From contig JALHRS010000032.1 of NCBI GenBank assembly GCA_022841325.1, forward strand, positions 1 through 64,000: a DNA stretch of 64,000 nt. Reading direction: 5' to 3'. The notes below the pieces were generated by a model that made no database searches, was not told where the DNA came from, and saw only the letters and a list, made by a program, of their open reading frames with translations. This DNA is from Lysobacterales bacterium (GTDB taxonomy: Bacteria; Pseudomonadota; Gammaproteobacteria; Xanthomonadales; SZUA-5). Positions 16,768 through 26,777 of this stretch are shown here, one piece after another. The position numbers and the translations under genes are program-made. The stretch's first letter is position 1. Each line of letters begins with the position of its first letter.

Positions 16768-18348
16768 TCACCAGTCCGTCGGCTTGTAATCCTTCAGGAA
16801 CTGACCCCAGATGTGCTCGCCGGTGTTGATGCCGTGAATGATCGGATCGACGATGCGGGCAGCGCCGTCGACGATGTCCAGCGGCGGGTGAAAGCGTTCC
16901 TCCATCACCTTGCGCGCGGCGATTTCGACCGGATCCTCGTCGGTCACCCAGCCGGTATCCACACTGTTCATGTGGATGCCATCGTTCTGATAATCGGTGG
17001 CCGACGTGCGCGTCATCATGTTGAGCGCCGCCTTGGCCATATTGGTGTGCGGGTGCCGGGTGGTCTTGAAGTTGCGGTAGAACTGGCCTTCGACCGCGGA
17101 GACATTGACGATGTGCTTGTCGCGCTCGGGGGTGGCCAGCATCAGCGGCTTGAGCCGCGCATTGATGATGAAGGGAGCGATGGCGTTGACCAGTTGTACT
17201 TCAAGCAGCTCGACCGAGGCCACCTCGTCCATCTGCAGGCGCCAGGAATTGCGGCCCCGCAGATCGATCTGCTGCAGATCCTGATCCAGTTTGCCCTCGG
17301 GAAACAGGTGGCCCTGCGACAACAGCTCTTCGGGCAGCAATCGCAACTGTGACAACTGCGCCGAACTCGGTGTGCCGGAGTGTCCCCGCTGCAACTGCGC
17401 AGCATTCTGCTCTGGAAGCAGGCGCGAATCGCGCATCCCCGCATAGTTGCCCAACAGGCGGCGCACCCGATCCGGGGCGCCGCGCAGTACGGTGTTCTCG
17501 TCCGCCATCATGTGCGCGTAGAACTCGGGCGGGCGACGCACGGTCTGGCAGGCATTGTTGATGATGAAATCCAGCCGCTGGTGGGTGCTCCGCAGTTCCT
17601 GGCAAAAGGCCTCGACGCTGGGCGTATGCCGCAGGTCCAGGCCGAAGATCTCAAGCCTGTCGGACCAGTCGGCGAAATCCGGCTCTTCGGCGTAACGCTT
17701 GGCGGAGTCGCAGGGAAAGCGCGTGGTGACGATCAGATGCGCGCCTGCCCGCAGCAACTTCAGACCAGCCTGATAGCCGATCTTGACCCGACCACCGGTC
17801 AGCAGCGCCACGCGCCCGCGCAAATCCGCCAGTTCGGTGCGCTTGGCGAAATTGAAAGCCGCGCACTCGGGACACAGCTGGTCGTAGAAATGATGAATCA
17901 GCGTGTATTTGCGCTTGCACACATAGCAGTGCTGCAGCTCGATGGTTTCGCGCGCCTCGACCTCGTCCACCGCCGGATCCGGTGGTGGCATGGCCGCAGG
18001 AACCGGATAGTTCGGCGTGGTGAACACCGGGCGGCGACGCAGCTCGCGGATGCCCGTGGCGTGCAGGATCGCCTCATCGGCGTTGATCTGCGCCTTGTTG
18101 CGTTCGCGCAGCGCCGCCTTGCGGCGTTGCCTTCGCGCCATCGGATCGGGAAGGTAGATATGACCGATGCACTCGTGCAGGCGCTGCCGATCCGCACGCG
18201 GCAAACGCTCCATCAGCGTGCCATCACGGGCAAACAGTTCAAGCACATCCAGGGCTGCACGCACGCGCTGCGACAGTTCCAGATCCAGGCCGTCGGCCGA
18301 CGTAGCGGGTTTTGCTGAGGACAAAGCAGGAGTTCCAATCGAGGACAT
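16768..18348 (-). CDS. SDR-family oxidoreductase with N-terminal zinc-ribbon-like segment
   Basis: The 526-residue protein has an N-terminal helical region (1-130). A CxxC pair module follows at about 143-166: CYVCKRKYT, then QLCPECAAFN. The Rossmann fold of a short-chain dehydrogenase comes next: ALLTGGRVKIGYQAGLKLL, IINNACQTVRRPP and NVSAVEGQF. The usual YxxxK is replaced by HTNMAK: the lysine is present but the tyrosine is not. Related proteins occur in bacteria and fungi without a known substrate. The altered active site suggests a non-standard reaction or a binding role. It stands alone between two non-coding stretches. Confidence 0.75.
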   Translation of the reverse strand: MSSIGTPALSSAKPATSADGLDLELSQRVRAALDVLELFARDGTLMERLPRADRQRLHECIGHIYLPDPMARRQRRKAALRERNKAQINADEAILHATGIRELRRRPVFTTPNYPVPAAMPPPDPAVDEVEARETIELQHCYVCKRKYTLIHHFYDQLCPECAAFNFAKRTELADLRGRVALLTGGRVKIGYQAGLKLLRAGAHLIVTTRFPCDSAKRYAEEPDFADWSDRLEIFGLDLRHTPSVEAFCQELRSTHQRLDFIINNACQTVRRPPEFYAHMMADENTVLRGAPDRVRRLLGNYAGMRDSRLLPEQNAAQLQRGHSGTPSSAQLSQLRLLPEELLSQGHLFPEGKLDQDLQQIDLRGRNSWRLQMDEVASVELLEVQLVNAIAPFIINARLKPLMLATPERDKHIVNVSAVEGQFYRNFKTTRHPHTNMAKAALNMMTRTSATDYQNDGIHMNSVDTGWVTDEDPVEIAARKVMEERFHPPLDIVDGAARIVDPIIHGINTGEHIWGQFLKDYKPTDW

Positions 18349-18810
18349 GAAGGCTGCCGGCTGGTTTCAACCGGGGAAAGGCGCCCGCTGCATCAACGCA
18401 GACCAGCGATCCAGTCCCTGGCCTGACGGCAGTCAGTGCCAAACGGGGCGCCATTCTAGTCGATCAGGGCTTCGCCAGTTCTGTCCCTGCAAGACCAGGC
18501 CATGGCGGTCGCGCCGGCGGACGGCCTGAAGCGTATTTTCCAGGAGCAGACCTGCCCCACCAACCCCGCGCCGGTCTCCGCGCCGAGGTGAACTCGTGCA
18601 GCCTGGGTTGCCGTGAAAGTCGTTCAGGCGAGTGCTGTCGCTCCCTCCCCGATGTTCGGGGAGGGGTTAGGCAAGAAACCCCATGCAACGGTCATGTCAC
18701 CAGCGATCTCATGATTGCAAGTGACTCGCTGCCATGACCGTTGGATGAACTGCTCTACGCCCGGCACCGGACTGTTGCTAGACTGCGCGCCCAGGTCACA
18801 TTCCCATACA
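18349..18810. other. Non-coding stretch between divergent genes
   Basis: No gene is recognised. A strong hairpin, CCCTCCCCG and CGGGGAGGG with a 5-base loop, lies at about 18651-18673. It has no T run, so it is a repeat or barrier rather than a classic terminator. An inverted pair CAACGGTCATG and CATGACCGTTG lies near 18688-18745. The promoter of the TolB-like gene should be in the right-hand part. Confidence 0.45.
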
Positions 18811-20154
18811 ATGAAATCCCATTTTGTTTCGATGCTGGTCGCCGCCCTCGGGTTGGCCGCTACGGCAAGTTCAGAGGCGCAAGTCCTCCAGGTGGAGCAT
18901 GCCGCGGTGGCCAGCGGAGGTGCTGTTGCCGCCAACGCGGATGCCTTCCACACCAATGCCAGCCATGGCAGGGCGATGTCGGCCAATGGCCGCTGGTATG
19001 TGTTCCGCAGCAACGCGACCAATCTGGTCCCGGGCCCCGTGTCACCTTTCACGCAGATCCTGCTGCGCGATCGCCTGACCGGAACCACAGAGCTGATCAG
19101 CCGCAACGGTGCCAATCCGGGCAATGGTTTCAGCGTGAATCCCTCGGTGTCCGATGACGGTCGCTATGTCGTATTTTCGTCTTCGGCGAGCAACCTCGTT
19201 GAGAACGACTTGAATGGCGTTGACGACATCTTTGTGCACGACCGCCTTACCGGCACCAACTACCGGGCCAGCGTGGGACCACAAGGTCAGGAAGGCTCCG
19301 CAGCCAGTAACCACCCCGCAATTTCGGGCGATGGCCGAGTTGTGGCCTTCACCAGCAGCGCGCCTGAGTTCACACCGGCACCGAACGGTGACTTTCCGCA
19401 GGCTTACGTGCGGGTGCAGTCGCAGGGGCTGACGGAGTTGATCAGCCGTACTGCTGCCGGATTGCCGGGCATGGGCACCAGCCGGGACATCGCCCTGTCG
19501 GCTGACGGTCGCTTCGTGGCTTTCGGATCCGAGGCCACCAATCTGACGACAAACCCGACCAACGCCTTCGGCGACATCTTTGTCCGGGACCGGCAAACAG
19601 GAGCCATCGAGCACGTCAGCGTGCGCACGAATGGCACGCCTGGGGGAGCGCCCAGCATGATCCCCAGCATCTCGGCCGATGGCAGACTCGTCAGTTTCGC
19701 GACTGCCGCGGCGCTGGATCCGGCCGACACCAACAGTGCCCTGGATGGCTATGTACGTGATCGCAGCCTGGGCCTGACGCAGCGCATCACGCTGGCGCAT
19801 GACTCCTCGCAGATTCCCGCTGGCGCCTTTTACATCGTTCTGTCTGGAGATGGTCATTGGGTCACTTTTGTGAGTACCGAGGCCGAAGTCGTGCCTGGCG
19901 TGCCCTCGGGGACCGCCCACGTCTATCTTCGCCAGCTGACCACGGGTCAGGTGCGTCTGATTTCCACCAACAGAAACGGGACTCTTGCCAACCCCACCAA
20001 TGACTTTCCGGTGCTTGGCAGAAACGCAGCAACTGTGGGGCTGAGGTCTTCTGCAAGCAACTGGATTCCTGATGTCGGCGCTCCCAGCACCAGAAGCACC
20101 GTTTATCTCAACTCACCAAATATCGACGAGATTCAGGCAGCCGGCTTCGAATAG
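18811..20154 (+). CDS. Exported TolB-like beta-propeller protein ending in GFE
   Basis: The 447-residue protein begins with a signal peptide (MKSHFVSMLVAALGLAATAS). It carries repeated PD40/TolB-like blades, each with SDDGRYVVFSS-type or SADGRFVAFGS-type strands followed by DIFVHDRLTG or DIFVRDRQTG. At least five such units are visible. It is probably secreted or periplasmic; no enzyme motif is seen. It ends IDEIQAAGFE, sharing the last three residues with the exported metalloprotease at 33727-34971. The ATG at 18811 is chosen because the signal peptide starts there. Confidence 0.78.
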   Translation: MKSHFVSMLVAALGLAATASSEAQVLQVEHAAVASGGAVAANADAFHTNASHGRAMSANGRWYVFRSNATNLVPGPVSPFTQILLRDRLTGTTELISRNGANPGNGFSVNPSVSDDGRYVVFSSSASNLVENDLNGVDDIFVHDRLTGTNYRASVGPQGQEGSAASNHPAISGDGRVVAFTSSAPEFTPAPNGDFPQAYVRVQSQGLTELISRTAAGLPGMGTSRDIALSADGRFVAFGSEATNLTTNPTNAFGDIFVRDRQTGAIEHVSVRTNGTPGGAPSMIPSISADGRLVSFATAAALDPADTNSALDGYVRDRSLGLTQRITLAHDSSQIPAGAFYIVLSGDGHWVTFVSTEAEVVPGVPSGTAHVYLRQLTTGQVRLISTNRNGTLANPTNDFPVLGRNAATVGLRSSASNWIPDVGAPSTRSTVYLNSPNIDEIQAAGFE

Positions 20155-20256
20155 CCAGACCCATCCGGGAACCTCACCCAACGCGCACCTCAGGCTGCTC
20201 GCAGCGTGCATCGGTGGCTTGGTGACAGCCATGACAACATAACCAGGGACTAGACG

Positions 20257-20499
20257 ATGAACAACATGCGCGGACATCTCCAGATCGCCTTCGAGTCCAT
20301 TCAGTGCTTTGCCGATGACGGCAAGCTGGACGCCGACGAGCTAGGCAAGTTGGTGGCGATCGCCGAGCGCGATGGGGTCTTCGATCAGGACGAAGTTCGG
20401 ATCCTGAGCAGCATCATCAAGCGCATCAAGCCCGAGGAGGTCGACGAGGCCATGCGCCTGCGCCTGGACGCACTCAGCCAGAAGCTGCGCACCCGCTGA
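20257..20499 (+). CDS. Small TerB-like acidic protein
   Basis: This 80-residue protein has two matching helical halves, DGKLDADELGKLVAIAERDG and GVFDQDEVRILSSIIKRIKP. The pattern (small residues, DG.L...E, DG..D..E) resembles the TerB/DjlA-N-like helical fold and, more weakly, EF-hand loops. It is probably cytoplasmic. It follows the exported propeller gene by 102 bases and converges on the M28 peptidase gene. No function is assigned. Confidence 0.65.
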   Translation: MNNMRGHLQIAFESIQCFADDGKLDADELGKLVAIAERDGVFDQDEVRILSSIIKRIKPEEVDEAMRLRLDALSQKLRTR

Positions 20500-20592
20500 C
20501 AGCGACGCCGGTCGCTGGACGAGTGCTGGACATGGCGCCCGACGGCGCCATCCAGCAGCGCCGACGCATTCGATATCCGTGCCTGCCCCAGG

Positions 20593-22143
20593 CTAGTCGG
20601 ACTGGTTCCCACGTGGCCGATGGGGGCTGTCAGGCGACCACTGCGGCCGCGATTCGGCGTTCGCGACCGCTTCCACCAGCGCGAAGTAGAAGCGGTGGAA
20701 ATCAGCCTGGGCCTGGAGATCGATCGGCGTCGACAGATCGTCCTGCGGCTTGTGGTAGCGGTTTTCGTACCAGTCGCGATAGGCCGCGGCTGCCTGCTCG
20801 TCGCTGGCATCGAATCCGAACAGAAAGCTCAGCGCCGGAATGCCGATCTGCATGAAAGGCCAGTGATCGGTGCGCCTGAGCAGATTGCGCTCAGGCTCAA
20901 GATCGGCGCGCACGACGATCCCCATCGGCTCGGCGATGTCGCGCACGGTCTGCCCGAGTGTTGAGTCTTCCAGCGCCAGCGTGGTCAGTATTTTCAGCGG
21001 ATACAGCGGACGCAGCTGGTCCAGATTGAGCACCGCCACCGGCGTGGGCGCAGCAGCGGTGGGATGCGCCGCCAGCCAGCGCGAACCCAGCAGGCCCTTT
21101 TCCTCCCCAGTCACGGCGGCAAAGATCAGCGGCCGGCGATAGCCGCGCCCGCCGAGGGCGTCGGCCAGGGTGATCAAGGTGGCCACATAGGCCGCATCGT
21201 CGAAGGTGCCGTTGTAGAGATCGTCGCCATTCACCGGCGTGCCGTAGCCGTAGCCGTCCAGATGCGCGATCAGCAGGACCGGCTCACCCGCCAGCGCCGG
21301 GTCGGTGCCGGGCAGCACCGCCAGCACATTGCTTGAACTCAGGCGGCGCTCCTGGGTGGCGTAGCTGGCGACCAGGCGCGCCGGAACATCGAAAGACGCC
21401 ATCGACTCGCCCCGCCCTCCTCGCGCAAGGATTTCAGCTCCGTCCTGGCCACTGGCATCGGCGATCTCCACGAACGCAGGCGCCGCCAGACGGATCGAAG
21501 GAATCGACGACGGTCGCGGCGACTGATCGGCGAACACCACCGATCGCGCATAAGCCATCGGCCAGCGCGGCGGCTCCACCGTGAAAGCCATATCGTCCAC
21601 CCGCACGATCGCAACCGCTCCGGCAGCCGTGGCCGCCTGCATCTGCTCCATCATCGTCGGCTGCCCGGCACGTCGCGTGCCGAAACACAGCACCACAGTG
21701 CCACGCACCTCGGTCATGTCCGCGGCAGCGCAGGCGCCGCGAAACACCATGGCCGCATCGATGCGCTCGACCATGCCCCAGGTCGGGGTCAGCGCGATCT
21801 CGTGCAGGAACTGCAAGGGCCGCGAACCGCCGTTGTCGAAGTTCACCGAGAAGGAGCTGCCTTCGCTGCCGATCTCCAACTCGTCCAGACTGATCGACTG
21901 GTAATAGCCACCGTCCTCCCCCGCAGGAACAAGGCCGGCTTGCTGGAAGCGTCTGGCCGTGTAGGCCGCCGCGCGGTCATACCCCGCCGAGCCGGTATCG
22001 CGCCCTTCCATCTCATCCCCGGACAGCGCCCTGGTCGTGTCCCACCAGGCCGACATCTGAGCGTCAGATTTGCTGCCCGGCGTGGCGCAGGCTGCCAGCG
22101 CAAAAGTCAAACTTGCCGCGACGATTCCGCGCAGAATTTTCAT
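20593..22143 (-). CDS. M28-family metallopeptidase lipoprotein
   Basis: The 516-residue protein starts at 22143 with a lipoprotein signal (LTFALAACATPG). It contains a PA-type insertion domain (about 120-290, TVVLCFGTRRAG). The M28 aminopeptidase core follows, with ligands in HLDGYGYG, NGTFDDAAYVA, TGEEKGLLGSRWL, LDQLRPLYP and TDHWPFMQIGIPALSF. The dinuclear zinc site looks complete. It should cut N-terminal residues from peptides in the periplasm. The stretch upstream (22144-22648) is repeat-rich. Confidence 0.86.
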   Translation of the reverse strand: MKILRGIVAASLTFALAACATPGSKSDAQMSAWWDTTRALSGDEMEGRDTGSAGYDRAAAYTARRFQQAGLVPAGEDGGYYQSISLDELEIGSEGSSFSVNFDNGGSRPLQFLHEIALTPTWGMVERIDAAMVFRGACAAADMTEVRGTVVLCFGTRRAGQPTMMEQMQAATAAGAVAIVRVDDMAFTVEPPRWPMAYARSVVFADQSPRPSSIPSIRLAAPAFVEIADASGQDGAEILARGGRGESMASFDVPARLVASYATQERRLSSSNVLAVLPGTDPALAGEPVLLIAHLDGYGYGTPVNGDDLYNGTFDDAAYVATLITLADALGGRGYRRPLIFAAVTGEEKGLLGSRWLAAHPTAAAPTPVAVLNLDQLRPLYPLKILTTLALEDSTLGQTVRDIAEPMGIVVRADLEPERNLLRRTDHWPFMQIGIPALSFLFGFDASDEQAAAAYRDWYENRYHKPQDDLSTPIDLQAQADFHRFYFALVEAVANAESRPQWSPDSPHRPRGNQSD

Positions 22144-22648
22144 GCGATTCCTTCCCGTAAGTGCCAAGGATCGTAGGGCGGAAGCCGCCCGCCACGCAAT
22201 GACAACGAGCTGAACAGTCGTGGAGGCGGATTCCGCCGCCGAACTCGCGGGCGCACAAGCTACTCGATCCGGAATGCAGCCATCAACGCAATCCGCAGGA
22301 TGAATCTGTGCGTATTCTGTCCTGCAGCCAATCCGCCTCAGGCGGGTTGAAACAGCGAAAGACTCCACAGGATGGAGCGCACGCGGTCGCCGGTTGAATT
22401 CCCACGATACAGCCGTCCGAGTGGCACTTGAATGCAGCGAACCCCAGGGACCGCGGCTCGGCGGCGTCACCGATGTTGGGGTGCGCTGCGCTTACCCCAA
22501 CCTATGCGGGCTTGAGCCAACATCCAACCCTTCGCGCCCTTGCTGCTTTCCCTTCGCGTCCTTCGCGTCCTGCTTTTCGTCCGGGGCTACAAGGAAGGGC
22601 CGATCGCGGTCAGAGCCCGCTCCCACAGGCGTGTTGCAGGCTCAAGGC
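22144..22648. other. Repeat-rich non-coding stretch
   Basis: No gene is recognised. The segment contains CCTTCGCGTCCTTCGCGTCC at 22551-22577, related to the elements at 16481 and 48561. At 22616-22626 it has a single CCCGCTCCCAC arm of the GTGGGAGCGG repeat family, and at 22170-22240 short GGCGG inverted pairs. The promoter of the M28 peptidase gene should lie at its left edge. Confidence 0.5.
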
Positions 22649-25600
22649 CTACATGTTCCGTCGATACTCGCCACCCACGTCATACAGCGCATGGCTGATC
22701 TGCCCCAGTGAGTGGGTCTTCACGGCTTCCATCAGCGCGGCAAAGAGGTTCTCGCGGGCGCGGGCGATGGCTTGCAGGCGCTTCATGGGTTTGCCGCCTT
22801 CGGCCGGATTAGGCAGGGCGACGTCGTTGCGGGCTTCCTGGAAGGCCTTGACGTTGGCGATCTGCTGGCCTTTCTCGGCCTCGGTGCTGCGGATCAGCTC
22901 GATGGTGGTGGCGACTTCGCCGGCGTGATCCTTGGGCAGGTAAGTGTTGACGCCGATCAGCGGCAGGCTGCCGTCGTGCTTCTTGTGCTCGTAGTACATC
23001 GATTCTTCCTGGATCTTGCCGCGCTGGTACATGGTGTCCATGGCGCCGAGCACGCCGCCGCGCTCGCTGATGGCTTCGAATTCCTTGTACACGGCTTCCT
23101 CGACCAGATCGGTCAGGTAATCGACGGCGAAACTGCCCTGCCAGGGGTTCTCGGTGAAGTTGAGCCCGAGTTCGCGGTTGATGATCAGCTGGATGGCGAC
23201 GGCGCGGCGCACGCTTTCTTCGGTGGGCGTGGTGATGGCTTCGTCGTAGGCGTTGGTGTGCAGGGAGTTGCAGTTGTCAAATAGCGCGTAGAGCGCCTGC
23301 AGCGTGGTGCGGATGTCGTTGAACTGGATTTCCTGGGCGTGCAGGGAGCGGCCGGAGGTCTGGATGTGGTACTTGAGCATCTGGCTGCGTGGGCTGGCGC
23401 CGTAGCGTTCGCGCATGGCGCGGGCCCAGATGCGGCGGGCGACGCGGCCGATCACGGTGTATTCCGGGTCCATGCCGTTGCTGAAGAAGAAGCTCAGGTT
23501 TGGTGCGAAATCGTCGACCTTCATGCCGCGCGCCAGGTAGTACTCGACGATGGTGAAGCCATTGCTCAGCGTGAAAGCCAGCTGGCTGATCGGATTGGCC
23601 CCGGCTTCGGCGATGTGGTAGCCGGAGATCGACACCGAGTAGAAATTGCGTACGGCGTTGTCGACGAAGAACTGCTGGATATCGCCCATCATCTTCAGCG
23701 CGAACTCGGTGCTGAAAATGCAGGTGTTCTGGGCCTGATCTTCCTTGAGGATATCGGCCTGTACGGTGCCACGCACGCTCTTCAGGGTGCGCGCGCGGAT
23801 CCTGGCGTAGGTTTCGGCATCGACGACCTGATCGCCGGTGACGCCCAGCAGACCCAGGCCCAGGCCATCATTGCCCTCGGGCAACATGCCGGCATACTGC
23901 GGGCGCGGGCGGTCCTGGTACAGCTCGGCGATGCGCGCGCGTGCCGCTTCCCAGCGCTGGCCATCTTCGCGCAGATATTTCTCGACCTGCTGATCGATGG
24001 CGGTGTTCATGAACATCGCCAGGATGATCGGCGCCGGTCCGTTGATGGTCATCGATACCGAGGTGGTCGGATCACAGAGGTCAAAGCCCGAGTAGAGCTT
24101 CTTCATGTCGTCGACGGTGGCAATGGACACGCCGGAGTTGCCGATCTTGCCGTAGATGTCGGGGCGGATGGCCGGATCTTCGCCGTACAGCGTGACCGAA
24201 TCGAAAGCCGTCGACAGGCGCGCCGCGGGCTGGCCCACCGACAGGTAATGGAAGCGCCGATTGGTGCGCTCGGGCGTGCCTTCGCCGGCAAACATGCGGG
24301 TGGGATCTTCGCCCACACGGCGATAGGGAAACACGCCGCCAGTGTAGGGATAGGCGCCCGGCAGGTTTTCCTTCATCAGGAAGCGCAGCAGGCTGGACCA
24401 GTCATTGAAGGTGGGCGCCGCGATCTTGGGGATCTGCTGGTGCGACAGCGAGTCGCGGTAGTTCTCGACGCGGATGATCTTGTCGCGCACCTGGTATTCG
24501 GTGACCGGATCGACGATGGACTTGAGTCGCGCCGGCCACTCCTGCAACAGCTGCACAGCGTCGCTGCTGAGCGCGCGCACGGCATCGTTGTAGCGCTGGC
24601 GCAGCACCCGGATGGCCTGCTCATCGGCAGCGGCGTCGCGGGCCTTGTCATCCAGCAGATAGCTGCTGCGATCGCTCCGCACCGGCTCGGTATCGGAGCG
24701 ACGACTGGACGCCGCCTGCAGCGCCTCGTTGGGATACAGATGCAGCGGCTCCGGGCGCTGGGCATCGCCCAGTTCGCCCAGGACCCGATAGAAACTCTCG
24801 GCCCGCGCCGCCGCCTCGGCCTGCGCATCGATGCCGCGATTGATGCCCCTGCCCTGCTCCGCAATCTCCGCGAGATAACGCACCCGCGCGCCCGGAATCA
24901 GCACGGTGGCCCGCGGTTCTTTCAAGGAAGTATCGAGTTGCGGTTCGAAGTTGCAGCGCTCACTCCCAATCTGGCGCGACCCCGCTGTCCCGGGTCCCGG
25001 GTCCCGGGTCCCCGGTCCCGTCTTCGCCTTCAAGAGCCGGCACAGATTCACAAACATCCACGACACACCGGGATCATTGAACTGGCTGGCAATGGTCGGG
25101 TACACCGGCACGTCTTCGTCCTTCATCTGGAACGCTGTGCGGTTGCGCTTCCATTGCTTGCGTACATCGCGCAGCGCGTCCTCGGCGCCGCGCTTGTCGA
25201 ATTTGTTGAGCACCACGAGCTCGGCAAAATCGAGCATGTCGATCTTCTCCAGCTGGCTGGGTGCACCGAAATCGCTGGTCATCACGTAGACCGGAAAATC
25301 GACCATGTCGACGATTTCCGAATCGCTCTGACCAATGCCCGCGGTCTCGACCATGACCAGATCGAAACCCAGGCTGCGTAAGTAGGCGATGCAGTCCTTG
25401 AGCACCACATTGGTGGCTACGTTCTGGCGCCGTGTGGCCATCGAACGCATGTACACGCGCGGGGAGCGCAGCGTGTTCATGCGGATACGATCACCCAGCA
25501 ACGCGCCACCGCTGCGGCGCCGCGTGGGATCGACCGAAATCACCGCAATCTGCATCTCCGGAAACGAGGCCAGGAATCGATTCAGCAGTTCGTCGGTGAC

Positions 25601-26275
25601 GCTGGACTTGCCGGCGCCGCCGGTGCCGGTCAGGCCGATCACAGGGACGCGGCCGCCGGCCAGCTGCCATTGCTTGCGCAAGCTCGCCAGTTCGGTCTCG
25701 CTGTAGCCGTTGCTCTCGATGGTCGACAGCACATGACCAATCCCGATCTCGCGATGCGCGGCTTCTGCCTCTCCCGTGCCCCCTGCCCCCTGCCCCGTGC
25801 CCCTGTTCTCCCGCCCCTTGCGCGTGCGCCGCACCAGATCCTCGATCATGGCGACCAGGCCCATCTGCATGCCGTCGTTGGGGTGATAGACACGCTCGAC
25901 GCCGTAAGCGTGCAACTCGGCGATCTCTTCGGGCGTGATGGTGCCGCCGCCACCGCCGAAAACCCGGATATGGCCGGCGCCGCGCTCGCGCAGCATGTCG
26001 ACCATGTACTTGAAGTACTCCATGTGACCGCCCTGGTAGCTGGACAGGGCGATGCCATCGGCATCTTCCTGCAGGGCGGCGCGCACCACGTCTTCGACCG
26101 AGCGATTGTGTCCGAGATGGATCACTTCGGCGCCCTGACTCTGGATCAGCCGGCGCATGATGTTGATCGCGGCGTCATGGCCATCGAACAGGCTGGCTGC
26201 AGTGACGAAGCGCAGCGGTCCCTGCTCGCTGGCGCTCGCACTTGCGGGCAGTTGCTGGTGGGCGGACGTGCTCAT
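22649..26275 (-). CDS. icmF: Fused isobutyryl-CoA-type mutase with G-protein chaperone (IcmF)
   Basis: The 1208-residue protein joins three modules. A B12-binding domain (about 22-150) has [10 protein letters not shown] with H33 as the lower cobalt ligand. A MeaB-type GTPase (about 210-415) has Walker [10 protein letters not shown] near 217-225 and NKFD. A large acyl-CoA mutase domain (about 560-1208) follows. It rearranges isobutyryl-/butyryl-type CoA esters, and the GTPase loads and protects cobalamin. A Phe in GVFPYRR, where methylmalonyl-CoA mutase has Tyr, fits IcmF rather than MCM. It is longer than usual for IcmF (about 1,090). Part of the excess is two Gly/Arg/Pro-rich inserts at 153-173 and 418-438, encoded by low-complexity DNA and placed at domain junctions. 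Confidence 0.9.
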   Translation of the reverse strand: MSTSAHQQLPASASASEQGPLRFVTAASLFDGHDAAINIMRRLIQSQGAEVIHLGHNRSVEDVVRAALQEDADGIALSSYQGGHMEYFKYMVDMLRERGAGHIRVFGGGGGTITPEEIAELHAYGVERVYHPNDGMQMGLVAMIEDLVRRTRKGRENRGTGQGAGGTGEAEAAHREIGIGHVLSTIESNGYSETELASLRKQWQLAGGRVPVIGLTGTGGAGKSSVTDELLNRFLASFPEMQIAVISVDPTRRRSGGALLGDRIRMNTLRSPRVYMRSMATRRQNVATNVVLKDCIAYLRSLGFDLVMVETAGIGQSDSEIVDMVDFPVYVMTSDFGAPSQLEKIDMLDFAELVVLNKFDKRGAEDALRDVRKQWKRNRTAFQMKDEDVPVYPTIASQFNDPGVSWMFVNLCRLLKAKTGPGTRDPGPGTAGSRQIGSERCNFEPQLDTSLKEPRATVLIPGARVRYLAEIAEQGRGINRGIDAQAEAAARAESFYRVLGELGDAQRPEPLHLYPNEALQAASSRRSDTEPVRSDRSSYLLDDKARDAAADEQAIRVLRQRYNDAVRALSSDAVQLLQEWPARLKSIVDPVTEYQVRDKIIRVENYRDSLSHQQIPKIAAPTFNDWSSLLRFLMKENLPGAYPYTGGVFPYRRVGEDPTRMFAGEGTPERTNRRFHYLSVGQPAARLSTAFDSVTLYGEDPAIRPDIYGKIGNSGVSIATVDDMKKLYSGFDLCDPTTSVSMTINGPAPIILAMFMNTAIDQQVEKYLREDGQRWEAARARIAELYQDRPRPQYAGMLPEGNDGLGLGLLGVTGDQVVDAETYARIRARTLKSVRGTVQADILKEDQAQNTCIFSTEFALKMMGDIQQFFVDNAVRNFYSVSISGYHIAEAGANPISQLAFTLSNGFTIVEYYLARGMKVDDFAPNLSFFFSNGMDPEYTVIGRVARRIWARAMRERYGASPRSQMLKYHIQTSGRSLHAQEIQFNDIRTTLQALYALFDNCNSLHTNAYDEAITTPTEESVRRAVAIQLIINRELGLNFTENPWQGSFAVDYLTDLVEEAVYKEFEAISERGGVLGAMDTMYQRGKIQEESMYYEHKKHDGSLPLIGVNTYLPKDHAGEVATTIELIRSTEAEKGQQIANVKAFQEARNDVALPNPAEGGKPMKRLQAIARARENLFAALMEAVKTHSLGQISHALYDVGGEYRRNM
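24988..25020. repeat. Low-complexity TCCCGGG tandem inside icmF
   Basis: Repeated TCCCGGG/TCCCCGG heptamers are found within the coding sequence, at the junction between GTPase and mutase domains (residues about 418-430, [12 protein letters not shown]). The reading frame is kept. Confidence 0.7.
25771..25820. repeat. Low-complexity CCCCCTGCC tandem inside icmF
   Basis: Repeated CCCCTGCC-type units lie at the junction between the B12-binding and GTPase domains (residues about 153-170, [15 protein letters not shown]). The same text style occurs in non-coding DNA at 16636-16724. Confidence 0.7.
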
Positions 26276-26324
26276 GCGGACTCCGGAATCTCAACGAGTA
26301 AGACGGCGATTCTAGCCGGTCGCG

Positions 26325-26596
26325 GAGGGCGCCGCGCCTTCGCCGCCGCGCCTGATCCCTGGAACTCAAATGCAAGGGCGGCCGCGCAGGCGCGCGGCCC
26401 TCCTTCAAGCGGCTCCGAACCGGCCTGTGGCTGGTCTCGCCACATGGAGGGCGCCGCGCCTGCGGCGCCGCTCTTGATCTTCGGACCTCAAATGCAAGAG
26501 CGGCCGCGCAGGCGCGCGTCCCTCCTTCAAGCGGCTCCGAACCGGCCTGTGGCTGGCCTCGCCACATGGAGGGCGCCGCGCCTGCGGCGCCGCTCT
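26325..26596. repeat. 122-bp tandem repeat, two full copies and a partial third
   Basis: Units begin GAGGGCGCCGCGCC at 26325, 26447 and 26569, exactly 122 bases apart. The first two are complete and near-identical; the third stops after about 28 bases. Each unit has a GC-rich palindromic core (GCGGCCGCGCAGGCGCGCG) and ends CTCGCCACATG. Related non-tandem copies occur at 42491-42610 and 48721-48797. It separates icmF from the zinc operon; no gene lies in 26276-26777. Confidence 0.85.
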
Positions 26597-26670
26597 TGAC
26601 GCGGGGCCACCGAGGCAGCGTTGACACGCTGTAACGACTGTTTGCAGGCCTTGAGGATGCTTGCAGCTGA

Positions 26671-26689
26671 AGTGTTATGTTATAACACT
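26671..26689. promoter_or_regulatory. Candidate Zur operator
   Basis: AGTGTTATGTTATAACACT is a perfect inverted repeat (8-base arms AGTGTTAT and ATAACACT, 3-base centre). It contains the TGTTAT...ATAACA pattern of proteobacterial Zur boxes. It lies about 90-105 bases before the outer-membrane protein gene that leads the znuA-znuB operon. Zur with zinc would repress at this site. Confidence 0.72.
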
Positions 26690-26777
26690 GCGCGCATGGC
26701 CGGCGTCGGCTCAAGTCCTCCCTGGCGACTGGGAGGCTGAGCCTCGTTTGCTGCCCGAACCAACCACACTTCCAGAG

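Noticed and set aside
18651-18673. Terminator for the TolB-like or SDR gene
   Set aside because: The hairpin lies upstream of both genes' starts and lacks a T run.
23339-25381. Long open frame opposite icmF
   Set aside because: It is antisense to conserved IcmF domains and shows shadow-frame composition.
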